Part shown: one piece after another, positions 1 through 9,100 of the stretch
Numbering within the stretch: position 1 is the first letter of the stretch
Layout of the letters: every line of letters starts with the position of its first letter
Program-made: the position numbers and the translations under genes
NCBI GenBank assembly: GCA_009782955.1
Contig: WRIB01000013.1
Location: forward strand, 1-45,257
Length of the DNA stretch: 45,257 bases
Source: Treponema sp.
GTDB lineage: Bacteria > Spirochaetota > Spirochaetia > Treponematales > Breznakiellaceae
Reading direction: 5' to 3'
The notes under the pieces: model-generated
The model's input: the letters and a program-made list of their open reading frames with translations, nothing else
Told to the model about the DNA's origin: nothing
Databases searched by the model: none

Positions 1-158
1 CCATATCGGTGGGGGGAAGAACACCCATTCAGACCATGGCGGTCGAGGCTGCCGTCGACGCACACTTTGGTGTGGCATCTTCTTCACCTCGCCGAATGGT
101 CTTCATGGCTAACCTTCCCCCCACCTATGTGGCAACATTATCCCCGATGCGTTCAGTT
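1..158 (+). repeat. Structured repeat module A, copy 1
   Basis: This stretch matches the reverse complement of 42911-43068 over its whole length with scattered substitutions. Bases 7-17 and 114-124 can pair, and in the second copy the same stem is kept with different bases. An inner hairpin (TTTGGTG near 69-75 with CGCCGAA near 92-98) pairs using G-U wobbles only when read on the plus strand, which sets the likely RNA orientation. No reading frame is conserved between the copies. The left end may be cut by the window edge. I do not recognise the family; a structured RNA or a non-autonomous repeat are both possible. Confidence 0.6.
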
Positions 159-187
159 CGATACATTGAGGTTATTATAACGGATGA

Positions 188-502
188 AAACCGCAATATA
201 TCGCCAGACTGTCGTATAATTACTTGAACAAAAACCTGGAAAGAGATGGGTTTGCCTTGGAGAAAACCTCTGGAATTCCCCGCCAAAACAGATCGGCTGG
301 TAATAGGAATATTCAGCATACATAAGCCCAGCACCAGGAGAGGAAAATTAAAATATAGCATCAAGCAAAATCTGAGATGCGATCAGATTGCTGGGAGGCT
401 GTTTTGGCGGACTCTACAGGCGTTTTCGCCAAGGCAAACCCATCTCTTTGCATAATTTTATACAAGATATTTATTTGCCAGGCACAGCGGCAGATTGGGT
501 TT
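188..502. mobile_element. Inverted-repeat-bounded unit, copy 1 (weak left end)
   Basis: The right end (476-499, core CCAGGCACAGCGGCAGATTG) closely resembles the ends of the units at 19766-20147 and 42820-43192. The left end (about 188-215, starting AAACCGCAAT) is a diverged inverted match. The unit encloses the hairpin element at 240-449 and stops about 10 bp before the birA stop codon. No transposase and no clear target duplication are visible. A MITE-like non-autonomous element is my inference. Confidence 0.4.
240..449 (+). repeat. GGAATTCC/CTCTACAGG hairpin element, copy 1
   Basis: A long imperfect palindrome. Bases 240-260 pair perfectly with 429-449 (21 bp), 262-267 with 422-427, and 280-291 with 399-410. 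Between the outer and inner stems lies an internal loop whose two sides (268-279, containing TGGAATTCC; 411-421, containing CTCTACAGG) are almost identical in the copies at 19959-20130 and 42549-42760. The stem sequences differ between copies but remain complementary. A conserved GGAATA-type box follows the inner 5' strand. This pattern is expected of a folded RNA or a hairpin-recognised DNA element. No coding potential is seen. Confidence 0.7.
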
Positions 503-511
503 ATCTGTATA

Positions 512-1372
512 TTATCTAAACCTCAGTTCTCCGTTCGCATAAGAAACAACTTTCCCTGTATCTTCCAAAATTCTAATTTCACCCTCTTCCCCTATTCCCA
601 GCAGGGTTCCTTCTATGGCTGGTACAGGTTTGTTTGACAGTTCTTCCGGAAGGCCGGGAACAAAGGTTATTTTTCTGTTCTTCATGTAGAGTTTTTCTTC
701 CAGTCTATTCCGCCAGTCAGATTTACCATTGTCATTTTCTAATTCGTCAAACAAACGGAAAAGAATCTTTTCCAGAAGGATAAAACGTTTTTCCAAAAGG
801 TGTTCAGTTATTAGTTTATTCTGATCGTTTTCTTCCGAAAGCACTTGTCCAATACTGCACGCCTTATGAGCCAATTCCGGAGGAAAGTCTCTTTGGACAA
901 TGTTAACGCCGACTCCGATGTACACAGTGCCGTTATCAGCTTCTGTAAGTATCCCCGCTGCTTTCCGTCCCTGCCCTTCCCTGTCCAGCAGCATAACATC
1001 ATTGGGCCATTTTACCATGCACACACCGGCAACAGCGGCGCCGTTTCCTGGCGGCAAACTATATGAATCAATAAAAAACGCCGTAAAATCTTCTATGGCA
1101 CAGGCAACGGCAAGGCCCGTCCTAAGTGTAAGGCAGCGGGGAATTGCTTCGATAGACCCATAACAAAACATAATCGTAAAAGACAGGTTTTCACCTTTAT
1201 TCATATTCCAGCGGCGGCCCGATCTGCCTCTGCCTGCGCTTTGTTCGTCGGCAACAATCACCGTACCGGATCGTTCCCCTGTAAGCAAGCGGGCTTCGTC
1301 CATGGTACTCTTTACCGTCTCCTGGAAATATACCGGAACACCAAAGGGATTGTTGATCTGTAAAGTATCCAT
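512..1372 (-). CDS. birA: Biotin--[acetyl-CoA-carboxylase] ligase
   Basis: Biotin protein ligase activates biotin with ATP and transfers it to the carrier lysine of biotin-dependent carboxylases and decarboxylases in the cytoplasm. The 286-residue product shows the biotin/AMP loop GRGRSGRRW (residues about 48-56), KWPNDVM (about 121-127), AAGILTE and GVGVNIV, all standard for the catalytic domain. There is no N-terminal helix-turn-helix, so this is the single-domain, non-regulatory type and cannot act as a biotin-operon repressor like the E. coli protein. A C-terminal region resembling the small SH3-like domain is present. It is divergent from thrH, with 47 bp between the starts. No clear Shine-Dalgarno precedes the ATG. 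Confidence 0.93.
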   Translation of the reverse strand: MDTLQINNPFGVPVYFQETVKSTMDEARLLTGERSGTVIVADEQSAGRGRSGRRWNMNKGENLSFTIMFCYGSIEAIPRCLTLRTGLAVACAIEDFTAFFIDSYSLPPGNGAAVAGVCMVKWPNDVMLLDREGQGRKAAGILTEADNGTVYIGVGVNIVQRDFPPELAHKACSIGQVLSEENDQNKLITEHLLEKRFILLEKILFRLFDELENDNGKSDWRNRLEEKLYMKNRKITFVPGLPEELSNKPVPAIEGTLLGIGEEGEIRILEDTGKVVSYANGELRFR

Positions 1373-1384
1373 CAGATAAAAATG

Positions 1385-1413
1385 TATACATGTTTTTTAT
1401 TTTGTGCTACAGT
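1385..1413 (+). promoter_or_regulatory. Promoter of thrH (candidate leaderless start)
   Basis: TATACA at 1385-1390 and TACAGT at 1408-1413 are separated by 17 bp. The -10 box has an extended TG-n motif (TGCTACAGT). Six bases separate the -10 box from the ATG at 1420, so transcription should start at or next to the A of the start codon. No Shine-Dalgarno is present. Confidence 0.5.
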
Positions 1414-1419
1414 ACATTC

Positions 1420-2031
1420 ATGCATTTAGTGTGTCTTGATCTTGAAGGTGTACTGGTTCCTGAAATCTGGATTGCATTTTCTGAAGCTACGGGAATTCCC
1501 GAACTACGTCGTACCACAAGAGATGAACCGGATTACGATAAGCTGATGCGCTTCAGACTGGATCTGCTGGAAAAGAAAGGTTTAAAACTGTCCGATATCC
1601 AAAACGTAATCGAAAAAATGGACGTTTTGCAGGGAGCGCTGGAATTTACCTCACAACTCCGCGAGCGAACGCAGTTTATCATCCTTTCCGACACGTACGA
1701 AGAATTTGCCAAACCGTTGATGAAAAAACTTCATTACCCTACCTTGTTTTGCAACAGCCTGGATTGTTCCGCAGATGGAAGCATAACCGGTTATAAACTC
1801 AGGCAGCAAAACGGCAAACAATCCGCAGTCCGTGCGCTTACTTCACTTAATATGGAAATATTTGCCGCAGGAGATTCCTTTAACGACCTTGCGATGATCC
1901 GCGAAGCAAAAACCGGCTGCCTTTTCCGCGCCCCGGAAGCAATCAGAAAAGAATGCGCTGATATTCCCTGCGTTGATACCTACGATGAATTGTTGGAACA
2001 GATAGACATATTTTTAACTTCTTCTAGATAA
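1420..2031 (+). CDS. thrH: Phosphoserine phosphatase / homoserine phosphotransferase ThrH
   Basis: A HAD-superfamily enzyme. The characterised Pseudomonas ThrH dephosphorylates phosphoserine and can transfer the phosphate to homoserine, linking serine and threonine synthesis. The 203-residue product opens with the HAD motif I (CLDLEGVLVPE, nucleophile Asp at about residue 7). It has a motif II-like FIILSDTYEEF and motif III/IV GDSFNDLAMI near residue 149. The length and DLEGVLVPEIWI opening fit the ThrH branch, not SerB. The frame is open from an ATG at 1390, but that would place the -10 box inside the gene and adds ten hydrophobic residues not expected in the family, so I use 1420. Confidence 0.9.
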   Translation: MHLVCLDLEGVLVPEIWIAFSEATGIPELRRTTRDEPDYDKLMRFRLDLLEKKGLKLSDIQNVIEKMDVLQGALEFTSQLRERTQFIILSDTYEEFAKPLMKKLHYPTLFCNSLDCSADGSITGYKLRQQNGKQSAVRALTSLNMEIFAAGDSFNDLAMIREAKTGCLFRAPEAIRKECADIPCVDTYDELLEQIDIFLTSSR

Positions 2032-2042
2032 AAACAAAATAT

Positions 2043-3014
2043 TTATCTATCCAGCAGTTTTTGCAATATCCTGTCGTTATGGCGCCAGTCTTTGCCGGTT
2101 TTTACACGCAGGTCAAGGTCAACTTTCCAGTCAAAGATACGGTTCAGCTCTTTACGGGATATTTCGCCAATGGCTTTGATTGTTTTTCCGCCCTTTCCGA
2201 CAATCATCCCCTTTTGGGATTCCCGTTCACAGATAATAAACGCACGTATCCACAAACGCAGCGTATGCTGCGTATGCAGTATTTTATCATCTGCCCCATT
2301 GTTTTTTTCAGGGGAGTGCAGTTCGCGATCCGCTACTTCCACATATATCGAATGAGGTAATTCCTGATGCAGAAAACGTATTGCCGCCCCCCTGATAATT
2401 TCAGCAATACGGAAATCCATTTCCTGATCGGTATAGTAATCTTCGGGATAAAAAGCTTCACCCGGAGATGCAAGTTCGAAAAGTATTGAAAGGAGCTTAT
2501 CAATCCCTTCGTTTTTTTGGGCTGATATGGGAATAATGCGGTTTTCTTCCATTGCTGTAAACCGGCCATTGATAAATTTCACCGCACGATCAATATCTGC
2601 AGAACTCAGGTCAATTTTATTTACCGCAACAACAAGCGGTATCTGGGTTTCCGTTTCCAAAACAAGCGACCGGCACCTGTCTGCTATTGCTTCTTCTTCC
2701 GGGCCCGGAGCACGGGAAGCGTCCAGTACATAAAGAATCAGATCGGATTCAGAAGCAGCACGAAATGCAGTGTCAGTAAGATGACGGTTGAATTTTTTTT
2801 CGGATTGATGTACCCCCGGCGTATCAATCAATACCAACTGGCCAAGATTATGGTTAACAATGCCCCTGATTGCATTCCGCGTGGTTTGCGGCACAGGACT
2901 TACAATGGCAACCTGTTCTCCGCACAGCTGGTTTACCAGCGTAGACTTACCCGAAGACGGACGTCCCAGAAGAGTAACAAAGGCGGCTTTTTTTGGACTG
3001 GGTACAGTATTCAT
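2043..3014 (-). CDS. era: GTPase Era
   Basis: Era is an essential GTPase that binds the 3' end of 16S rRNA and helps assemble the 30S subunit. The 323-residue protein has G1 GRPSSGKST (residues about 17-25), G2 TTRNAIRG, G3 DTPG, G4 NKID and a C-terminal KH domain with GKGGKTIKAIG. G1 has SS where NV is usual, a tolerated variant. The start codon overlaps the stop of a ParE-like remnant in an ATGA arrangement (3011-3014), and there is no good Shine-Dalgarno of its own, so it may be translationally coupled to that fragment. Confidence 0.95.
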   Translation of the reverse strand: MNTVPSPKKAAFVTLLGRPSSGKSTLVNQLCGEQVAIVSPVPQTTRNAIRGIVNHNLGQLVLIDTPGVHQSEKKFNRHLTDTAFRAASESDLILYVLDASRAPGPEEEAIADRCRSLVLETETQIPLVVAVNKIDLSSADIDRAVKFINGRFTAMEENRIIPISAQKNEGIDKLLSILFELASPGEAFYPEDYYTDQEMDFRIAEIIRGAAIRFLHQELPHSIYVEVADRELHSPEKNNGADDKILHTQHTLRLWIRAFIICERESQKGMIVGKGGKTIKAIGEISRKELNRIFDWKVDLDLRVKTGKDWRHNDRILQKLLDR

Positions 3015-3148
3015 TTATTCATCTTTAATATTCGCACAGCGTCTCTGCGTGAGTAGATGACCCGGTGGATTTCAATTTTTTCATTCTCCACTGCATAAAA
3101 AAGGGAATAATTGTCAATGTGCAAAACCCGATTTGCTGTCAAGATTAC
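3011..3148 (-). pseudogene. RelE/ParE-family toxin, C-terminal remnant
   Basis: Reading the minus strand from 3148 gives 45 residues with the hallmark end of a RelE/ParE toxin: an NYSLFYAVENEKIEIHRVIY stretch followed by SRRDAVRIL, i.e. the YxLxY...I.I..V.Y.RRD pattern of the final beta strands and helix. The N-terminal half is absent. Upstream the same frame runs into the 3' end of the giant gene and no longer resembles a toxin. No antitoxin is nearby. Its TGA stop overlaps the ATG of era by four bases. Either a decayed toxin or a fragment kept because it feeds ribosomes to era. Confidence 0.6.
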
Positions 3149-3161
3149 AAAAAAACATCGC

Positions 3162-6100
3162 TTACTTAACCACCATAACCTTTCTAATCTCGTCAATACC
3201 GGGCGCTACAACACGGATAAAGTACATACCTCGTGCTACAGGGCGGCCACCCTGATTGGTACCGTCCCAGGAGACACGGTGGTATTTGCCATCTGCGATT
3301 TCAGATTCTCTCTTTAAAATTCTGACCAGATTCCCATCCAGGGTAAAAACCTGAATTGTAACCCGGCCTGAGCTTTCCGGTTTATAATCCACATAAACAC
3401 GTTCACGGTTGTTGGAGTTGATTACATTATTCAAAATTGTTACACCACCACGCTGGCGGGTAATATCATGGACACCGAAGGTGAATGGCCGAACCCAGCG
3501 ATACCAGGGTTGACCTGTCAATGCAGACGGATCGGTTCCCGGCGGTACATCCAGGCGAGCTGCCAGAAGATCACTTACACTTGTCCTATATAAGAATTCC
3601 ACTGTAGCATTGCCGGGAAAATCAGATTTGCCAAAAGAATGGTTATACAGGAGAGAAGAAGGGCTCAACAAAAGAGGCGCATTATTGGCCGTAATGCGCC
3701 AGGGAACCATATTTAGAAATTGGTTCTCTGTAATAACAGGCGGTGGATCCGGACGAGGATATTGCGGAGCTGGCGGCGGATTCGGCGGAAGCACCATATC
3801 TGACAGAGGAGGATCATATTGATAAGGATGCCAAAGACCAGCGGAACCATTAACAGTTGCAGCTTTGTAGTCGTCGGATAGTCCGGTAACATAGAACACC
3901 GCCAGGGGAGAGGCTGCAGATGTAAAAACATTGCTTATCCGGGATTGCATTACAATATCATCCCTTTCCAGAAAACGTTTACCGGTAAAATCCCAGATGA
4001 TCGAGGTTTCGATAAGGTTACTGCCGTCATGTCCCATATAACCGTAACCGGGATGCAGTGTATTCCCGAGCAAATCATCAAGACCTGAATCTTCCGAAGC
4101 ATATTTTGCCCATAAGGGCCAGACAAAGAAATAATTATGCTGGGAAGAACCGGCACTTATATCATTGGGCGGTATGGAAATAAGCAGGTCTGTTAATCTG
4201 TGTTTCCCGCTGCCATAATCAGCAGCAACATCGCTTAAACCATTTGTTTTTCCAAACATCAAATTTCCCAACCTGGAGGGAGGGGTACTGGATGTTCCCC
4301 AATCTCTGATTAAAGGCAAAGGCGGTGGTGGATCAGCCGGGTTAGGTGCAACCGTCGTAAATGGTATATAAATTGGATCATCCGGAAAGTACCAGCCCCG
4401 GACTTCTATATATTCCGAATAATCCCAATCCTTTGGATATTTTGGAGAAGGATATTGATAGGAATAGAAAACTCCAGGCTGGGATCTTCTGTCCCTGACA
4501 AAACCCGCTGTATCCCGTACATTGTCAAGGTCAAAATACTCGGTCCCTGCTGCAAGTTGATCAAGGTTATATGGTGTAACCTGAACAAGGAATTCTCCTC
4601 GCCCAAGATTCGTCTGAGGTGCAAATGACCCGCTGCCAAGGTTCACCATAATGCCGTCAGACAAATCGGTGTCTACCGGCTCAGATAACTGGAAGAACAG
4701 TTCTGTATGTCCGGGCAGTACAAGAGCATAGTTAATTCTTGGCGGAACCGTATCTGAGGTTTGATGATACCCGTGACCGGGATCTCCAATGAATATGGAT
4801 TTAGTGGTTGCATCCATAAGACTTTGATTTCTTTCTATCCGCCATCTGAGGGTTGCTCCTCCATCAAGATAGGGTTTTTCCCTAACATATATGTAAATAC
4901 AGTCTGAGGCGTTCGGTACCCGATCATAACCTCTATCGCCACGGGAAGTATCAATTTCGTATCCATCCACGATTACATCAAAATACTGGAATGCCCTGTA
5001 GCCCGTTTCCGGCGATGTTTCAGTTCTATCCATAAGTTCAAAAGCAGCCTGGGCGCGGATGCGATCTATTTTGCCATTCCCGTTGGAATCTTCGGTGAAG
5101 CTGTAGAAAAAGTTATTGGCCACAAACCAGTTGACGTTGTAATAGGACCAATGCCCGGCATCTTCGAGATCATTGTTGAGCCTGGGGTCTCTCACGTTGG
5201 GATTATCAGGATCACGATTATAATAAGGAGTAGCAACCACCAGGTATTGTGCCGGATCACCGTAAGGAAGAGGAATACGCCGCTGTGAATAGCTGTAATT
5301 AAGATACACAAAATTAAAGAATAGCTCCGCACCGGAACCCAGGTAAAAGTACCAGAAATCATTATTTGGAGCCGTAGGTGGACCATACTGCCCAATTATA
5401 TTATTGGTGTTAGGTATAAGTTGCGTATCATCAAGCCTTGAAAGCTTTATCATATTGGTGATGTCAGTTGCCGAACCGTAAAGGGTATTATCAGTGTGCC
5501 GGGGTTCTACAGTAAATCTATTATGGATCGTATGGGAATGTAAATCGGACGAGACACCATAATTGGAAAAGAGCAGGTCTGCCTTGGGTTCAAAACAGGA
5601 AAAATTATACCAGTCGGTATCGCCGGCAATTTCAAAAGTTCGCCCTGCGGGGAAATCCGTCCGGCTGCCGAATTCTACAGTACTGTTGTATGGAACAAAA
5701 GTACCGCTTGGTCCATCTATCTTACCCAACTCCAGATAATCGGTCTGGTACCATTTTGCCCCGGCAGAGTACCCTGTTACATGGATGGTAATACTATCTC
5801 CGGGGTTTCCGGCATATAGAGTTGTACCAGGCTCAATGAACACATCCCCCTGAACTTCAATGCTGTTTATTATTCTTGCCCGGGTACCATTTCCCGTAAG
5901 GCGAAGCGAACCAATAGCCGCATGTGAGCTGCTGCCCACCTGCTCACAATGGAGGAATTGCACGGGTCCTCCGCCATCCATAACCAGGGTAAAGATATTC
6001 AGCTCATTAGGTGCGGTAATAAAAACATTACCGGGAGCATCATCCCGAATATCTACATTTCCGGAAGCCCATATAGACGCGGGTCCGTTAAAGGTATAGG

Positions 6101-9100
6101 TGTAGGGAGATACCGACCCTGCCTGAGGGGCCAAAAAATCCTGGGTATGAAGTTCACTTCCCAAATCAAAAAAAACTTCACCTTTATAATTTACAAAGCC
6201 CTTGCTAAAAGGCGGAACGGGAGTTGTTGGAGGTACGCCTGTTCCCATCCGCCAGATCCAATTGGCAGTAGTGTAGAGCCTGGGACCGGAAGTATTTGGA
6301 GTCATGTCAAAATACAACTGTCCTCCTGTACCATTGTCCGTCTGAACAATATCGGACTCCAATTGGACGGTATTAATACCTGTACTTGTATTGTTTCTGT
6401 TCTCTATTCTGACAATGTACAAAGGTATACCCGAATTATGGCTGAACCCCTGGCTGGTTCCGGAGGGAACATACTGTCCCTTTAACACCAATGTATCAGT
6501 AGTGTTGTTGAAGCTTCCAACCGCTGCAGTAAGACCATTTAAAATTATTCTTTTTGAACTGCCAGTATCAACAATTGTACCGGTTGAGCCATTGTAATTT
6601 CCATTAAACACGATACTGTCGTTATCAGAAGCAACAATAGGAGCTTTGGCGTTAATAATACCATTGTTTGTAACTGCATCCCAAAAGATCATTTTATCCT
6701 GAGCGGTAATAGTTCCATTGTTTATGACAGTTCCCCATACGGTCAGAACACGCTGGGGGGTAAAATCAGTTCCGGCGGTAATGGTCAGTCTGGTTGCGGC
6801 GCTTGCGGCTGGCGGTGTTCCGGTCCCGATGTTCAGCGGGACTGTACCGGCGGTAGTTACCGTAGCTGCGGTTACAGTCAGGAGACCGGTTCCCAGGTCA
6901 ACAGTATTATCTGTTGGCGGGGCCGATGACAAACCAAGGGTAATAGACCCGGTTCCTGCGGCAGTAAGCGTCAGATTTCTGTCTGCACCTGAAGTGTCGG
7001 CAGTTGCTATTGTCCCTGCACTGTCTCCGGGCAAGACAATATTGCCGTTACCTGTAGTTGTAAATACAGCATTTGCGCTCAATTCAACAAGATTGCTAAA
7101 TGTAATTGCACTGGCGGTAATATTTGCACCTATAGTGTTTCCGGTGTTTACTCCCGCACCATTCTGCAAAAATGCTCCGGTCGCAACAATATGCTGCGTT
7201 GCTGATATGCTTTTTGTAAACCTTCCGGAATTGGTGATGGTTATTGTTCCACCGGCATCAAGACTGTTATTTACATTCAAAATATTTCCGGTAAAAGCAA
7301 AATTGCCGGAATAAATTTGGGAGGCGCTGAAGGTAGTAGTTCCAGCTGCGGTTGAGGCACTTTGAGTAAAACTGTCAGCCCAAACAGCGCCGGTGAACGT
7401 AGCGGCGGCGGCGTTTGTTACGGCAATATCGCCAAGCGGCTGGCTGTTTGTTCCCAAGGTTCCGGAAACAGATATATTTTGCGCAGCAGCAGCAGCAATG
7501 GAATATAAAGCCAGGTTGTTGTCCTGACCTGCTGTACCGGAGACACTGGTCAAGGTAATACCGTTAGCCTTGATTGAAAGACTTCCCTGGAGGATGTTTA
7601 TTGCGTCAATGGAAAAACCTGAAGCGGTTCCCATGTCTATCGTTGTTACTCCGGTTATATCTGTTGGAGAATAACTGCGGATACCGCCGCCGCCCGAAGT
7701 AGCAAGATTCAAATGATTGAGAGAAGTGCCGGTATAAGCATACGAATCGTAAAATTCAATAAAACCATTAGGAGCGGCAGCCGTGGTGTTTACTGTTACG
7801 GTTCTGGTTTCACCATCACTAACATTTACCAGGTACACATTGCGGAAACCGGTAAAATTGAAATTACCTGTATAGGATGTTGAAAGAACCTGTACAGCAG
7901 AAACCGGCAGATGAGCACCCCCAGGCAGTGTACCAGTATAATATATAAGGTCTACATTGCTGTGACGGGGTCCAATGGAAGGAACGGGCAATATAGTTCC
8001 AAGTTGTCCGGAACCTGCTTCTAAATAATCAAGCAAGATGCTTACAGCTGATCCGGCAATGCCGCCGGTATTGGTTACACTTGCTGCTTTGATAGTAATT
8101 GTTGCCGCAGAAGAATTTATTGCAGCACTTATCGTCACATCACCGCAATAATCTCCTGAACCGCCCGGAAGTACGCCTGGTGCCGGATCTGGTCCGGCAG
8201 TAATAGCAAGCGCCGCTGAAATTGTCATAGGGCCGGTAATAGTGATATCGTTGTTTGTTGTATCATTGGTATATAGTGTTACTGTACCCGCATTTATCGG
8301 GCCTGCCGCAAGATTGTTTGCGTTGGTAAAATTTATTTCATTGGGATAGTTTCCGCTAACGGCAGTAGTTCTAATGTTTGCTGCGTTGTTGGCATTATGT
8401 GTCAGCGTAAAGATATTCCCGGTTCCGCCGAGCGTTAAAATTCCTGTTGTTATTGCATTATTCTGAATTACCGTCCCGGTTGATCGAAGAATAATGCTGC
8501 CTCCAGGCGATGGTGTCTGAAGAGAATTTATTGTCAGATCGCCAGTTTGGTCTATTGTTGTTGTTCCGGGATCAGCATAGTTTGTTGCGGTCAGCAAAAG
8601 ATTGGAGGAAGTATTGGTAAAAATAATATCCCCTGAAGAAGTGTTGGTCAATGTTGTGCTGGTAATTACAGTGTTGCCTGTATTACCCAGGTTTATTCCG
8701 GTTGAAGCATTCACAACAAGCTGAGTACCGGATACAGCTCCTGTTGCTGTAACACTGCCGCCGCTGCTGGTTAATACCCTTGGCGGTGTACCGGTCAGCG
8801 TTACAGCGCCGTTATAGCTTTGATCGCCGGTTGTACTTATGTCTGCATTGATCGTAGCCATACTGTTTGCGTCGGTTACGCTTACATCGGTAATGTTGCC
8901 GCCCACCGCTCCACCAAAACTGACGTTCGTATTTGCCACTGTCAATGCCCGCCCGGTTACGTCGCCTGTTATCGTACTGACGAAATCGACAAGACTTCCG
9001 GAAACCCCTCCGCCAGTTAAGACAACATCATCACCCAGCGTTACAGATCCGTTATATATTTGGTTCCCGCTCGTCGTTATATCAGCATTTATCGTACTCG

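Noticed and set aside
9-227. 72-codon ORF at the window start
   Set aside because: It lies in the structured repeat; the matching frame in the other copy is broken and there is no ribosome-binding site.
1390-1419. Longer ThrH start at 1390
   Set aside because: Would overlap the promoter boxes and add a non-family hydrophobic head.
6718-7314. Long plus-strand open frames across the giant gene (for example 6718-7314, 8839-9174, 10036-10428, 10576-11052)
   Set aside because: They are antisense shadows of the repetitive Thr/Gly/Val-rich coding strand; they have no ribosome sites and repeat with the DNA repeats.
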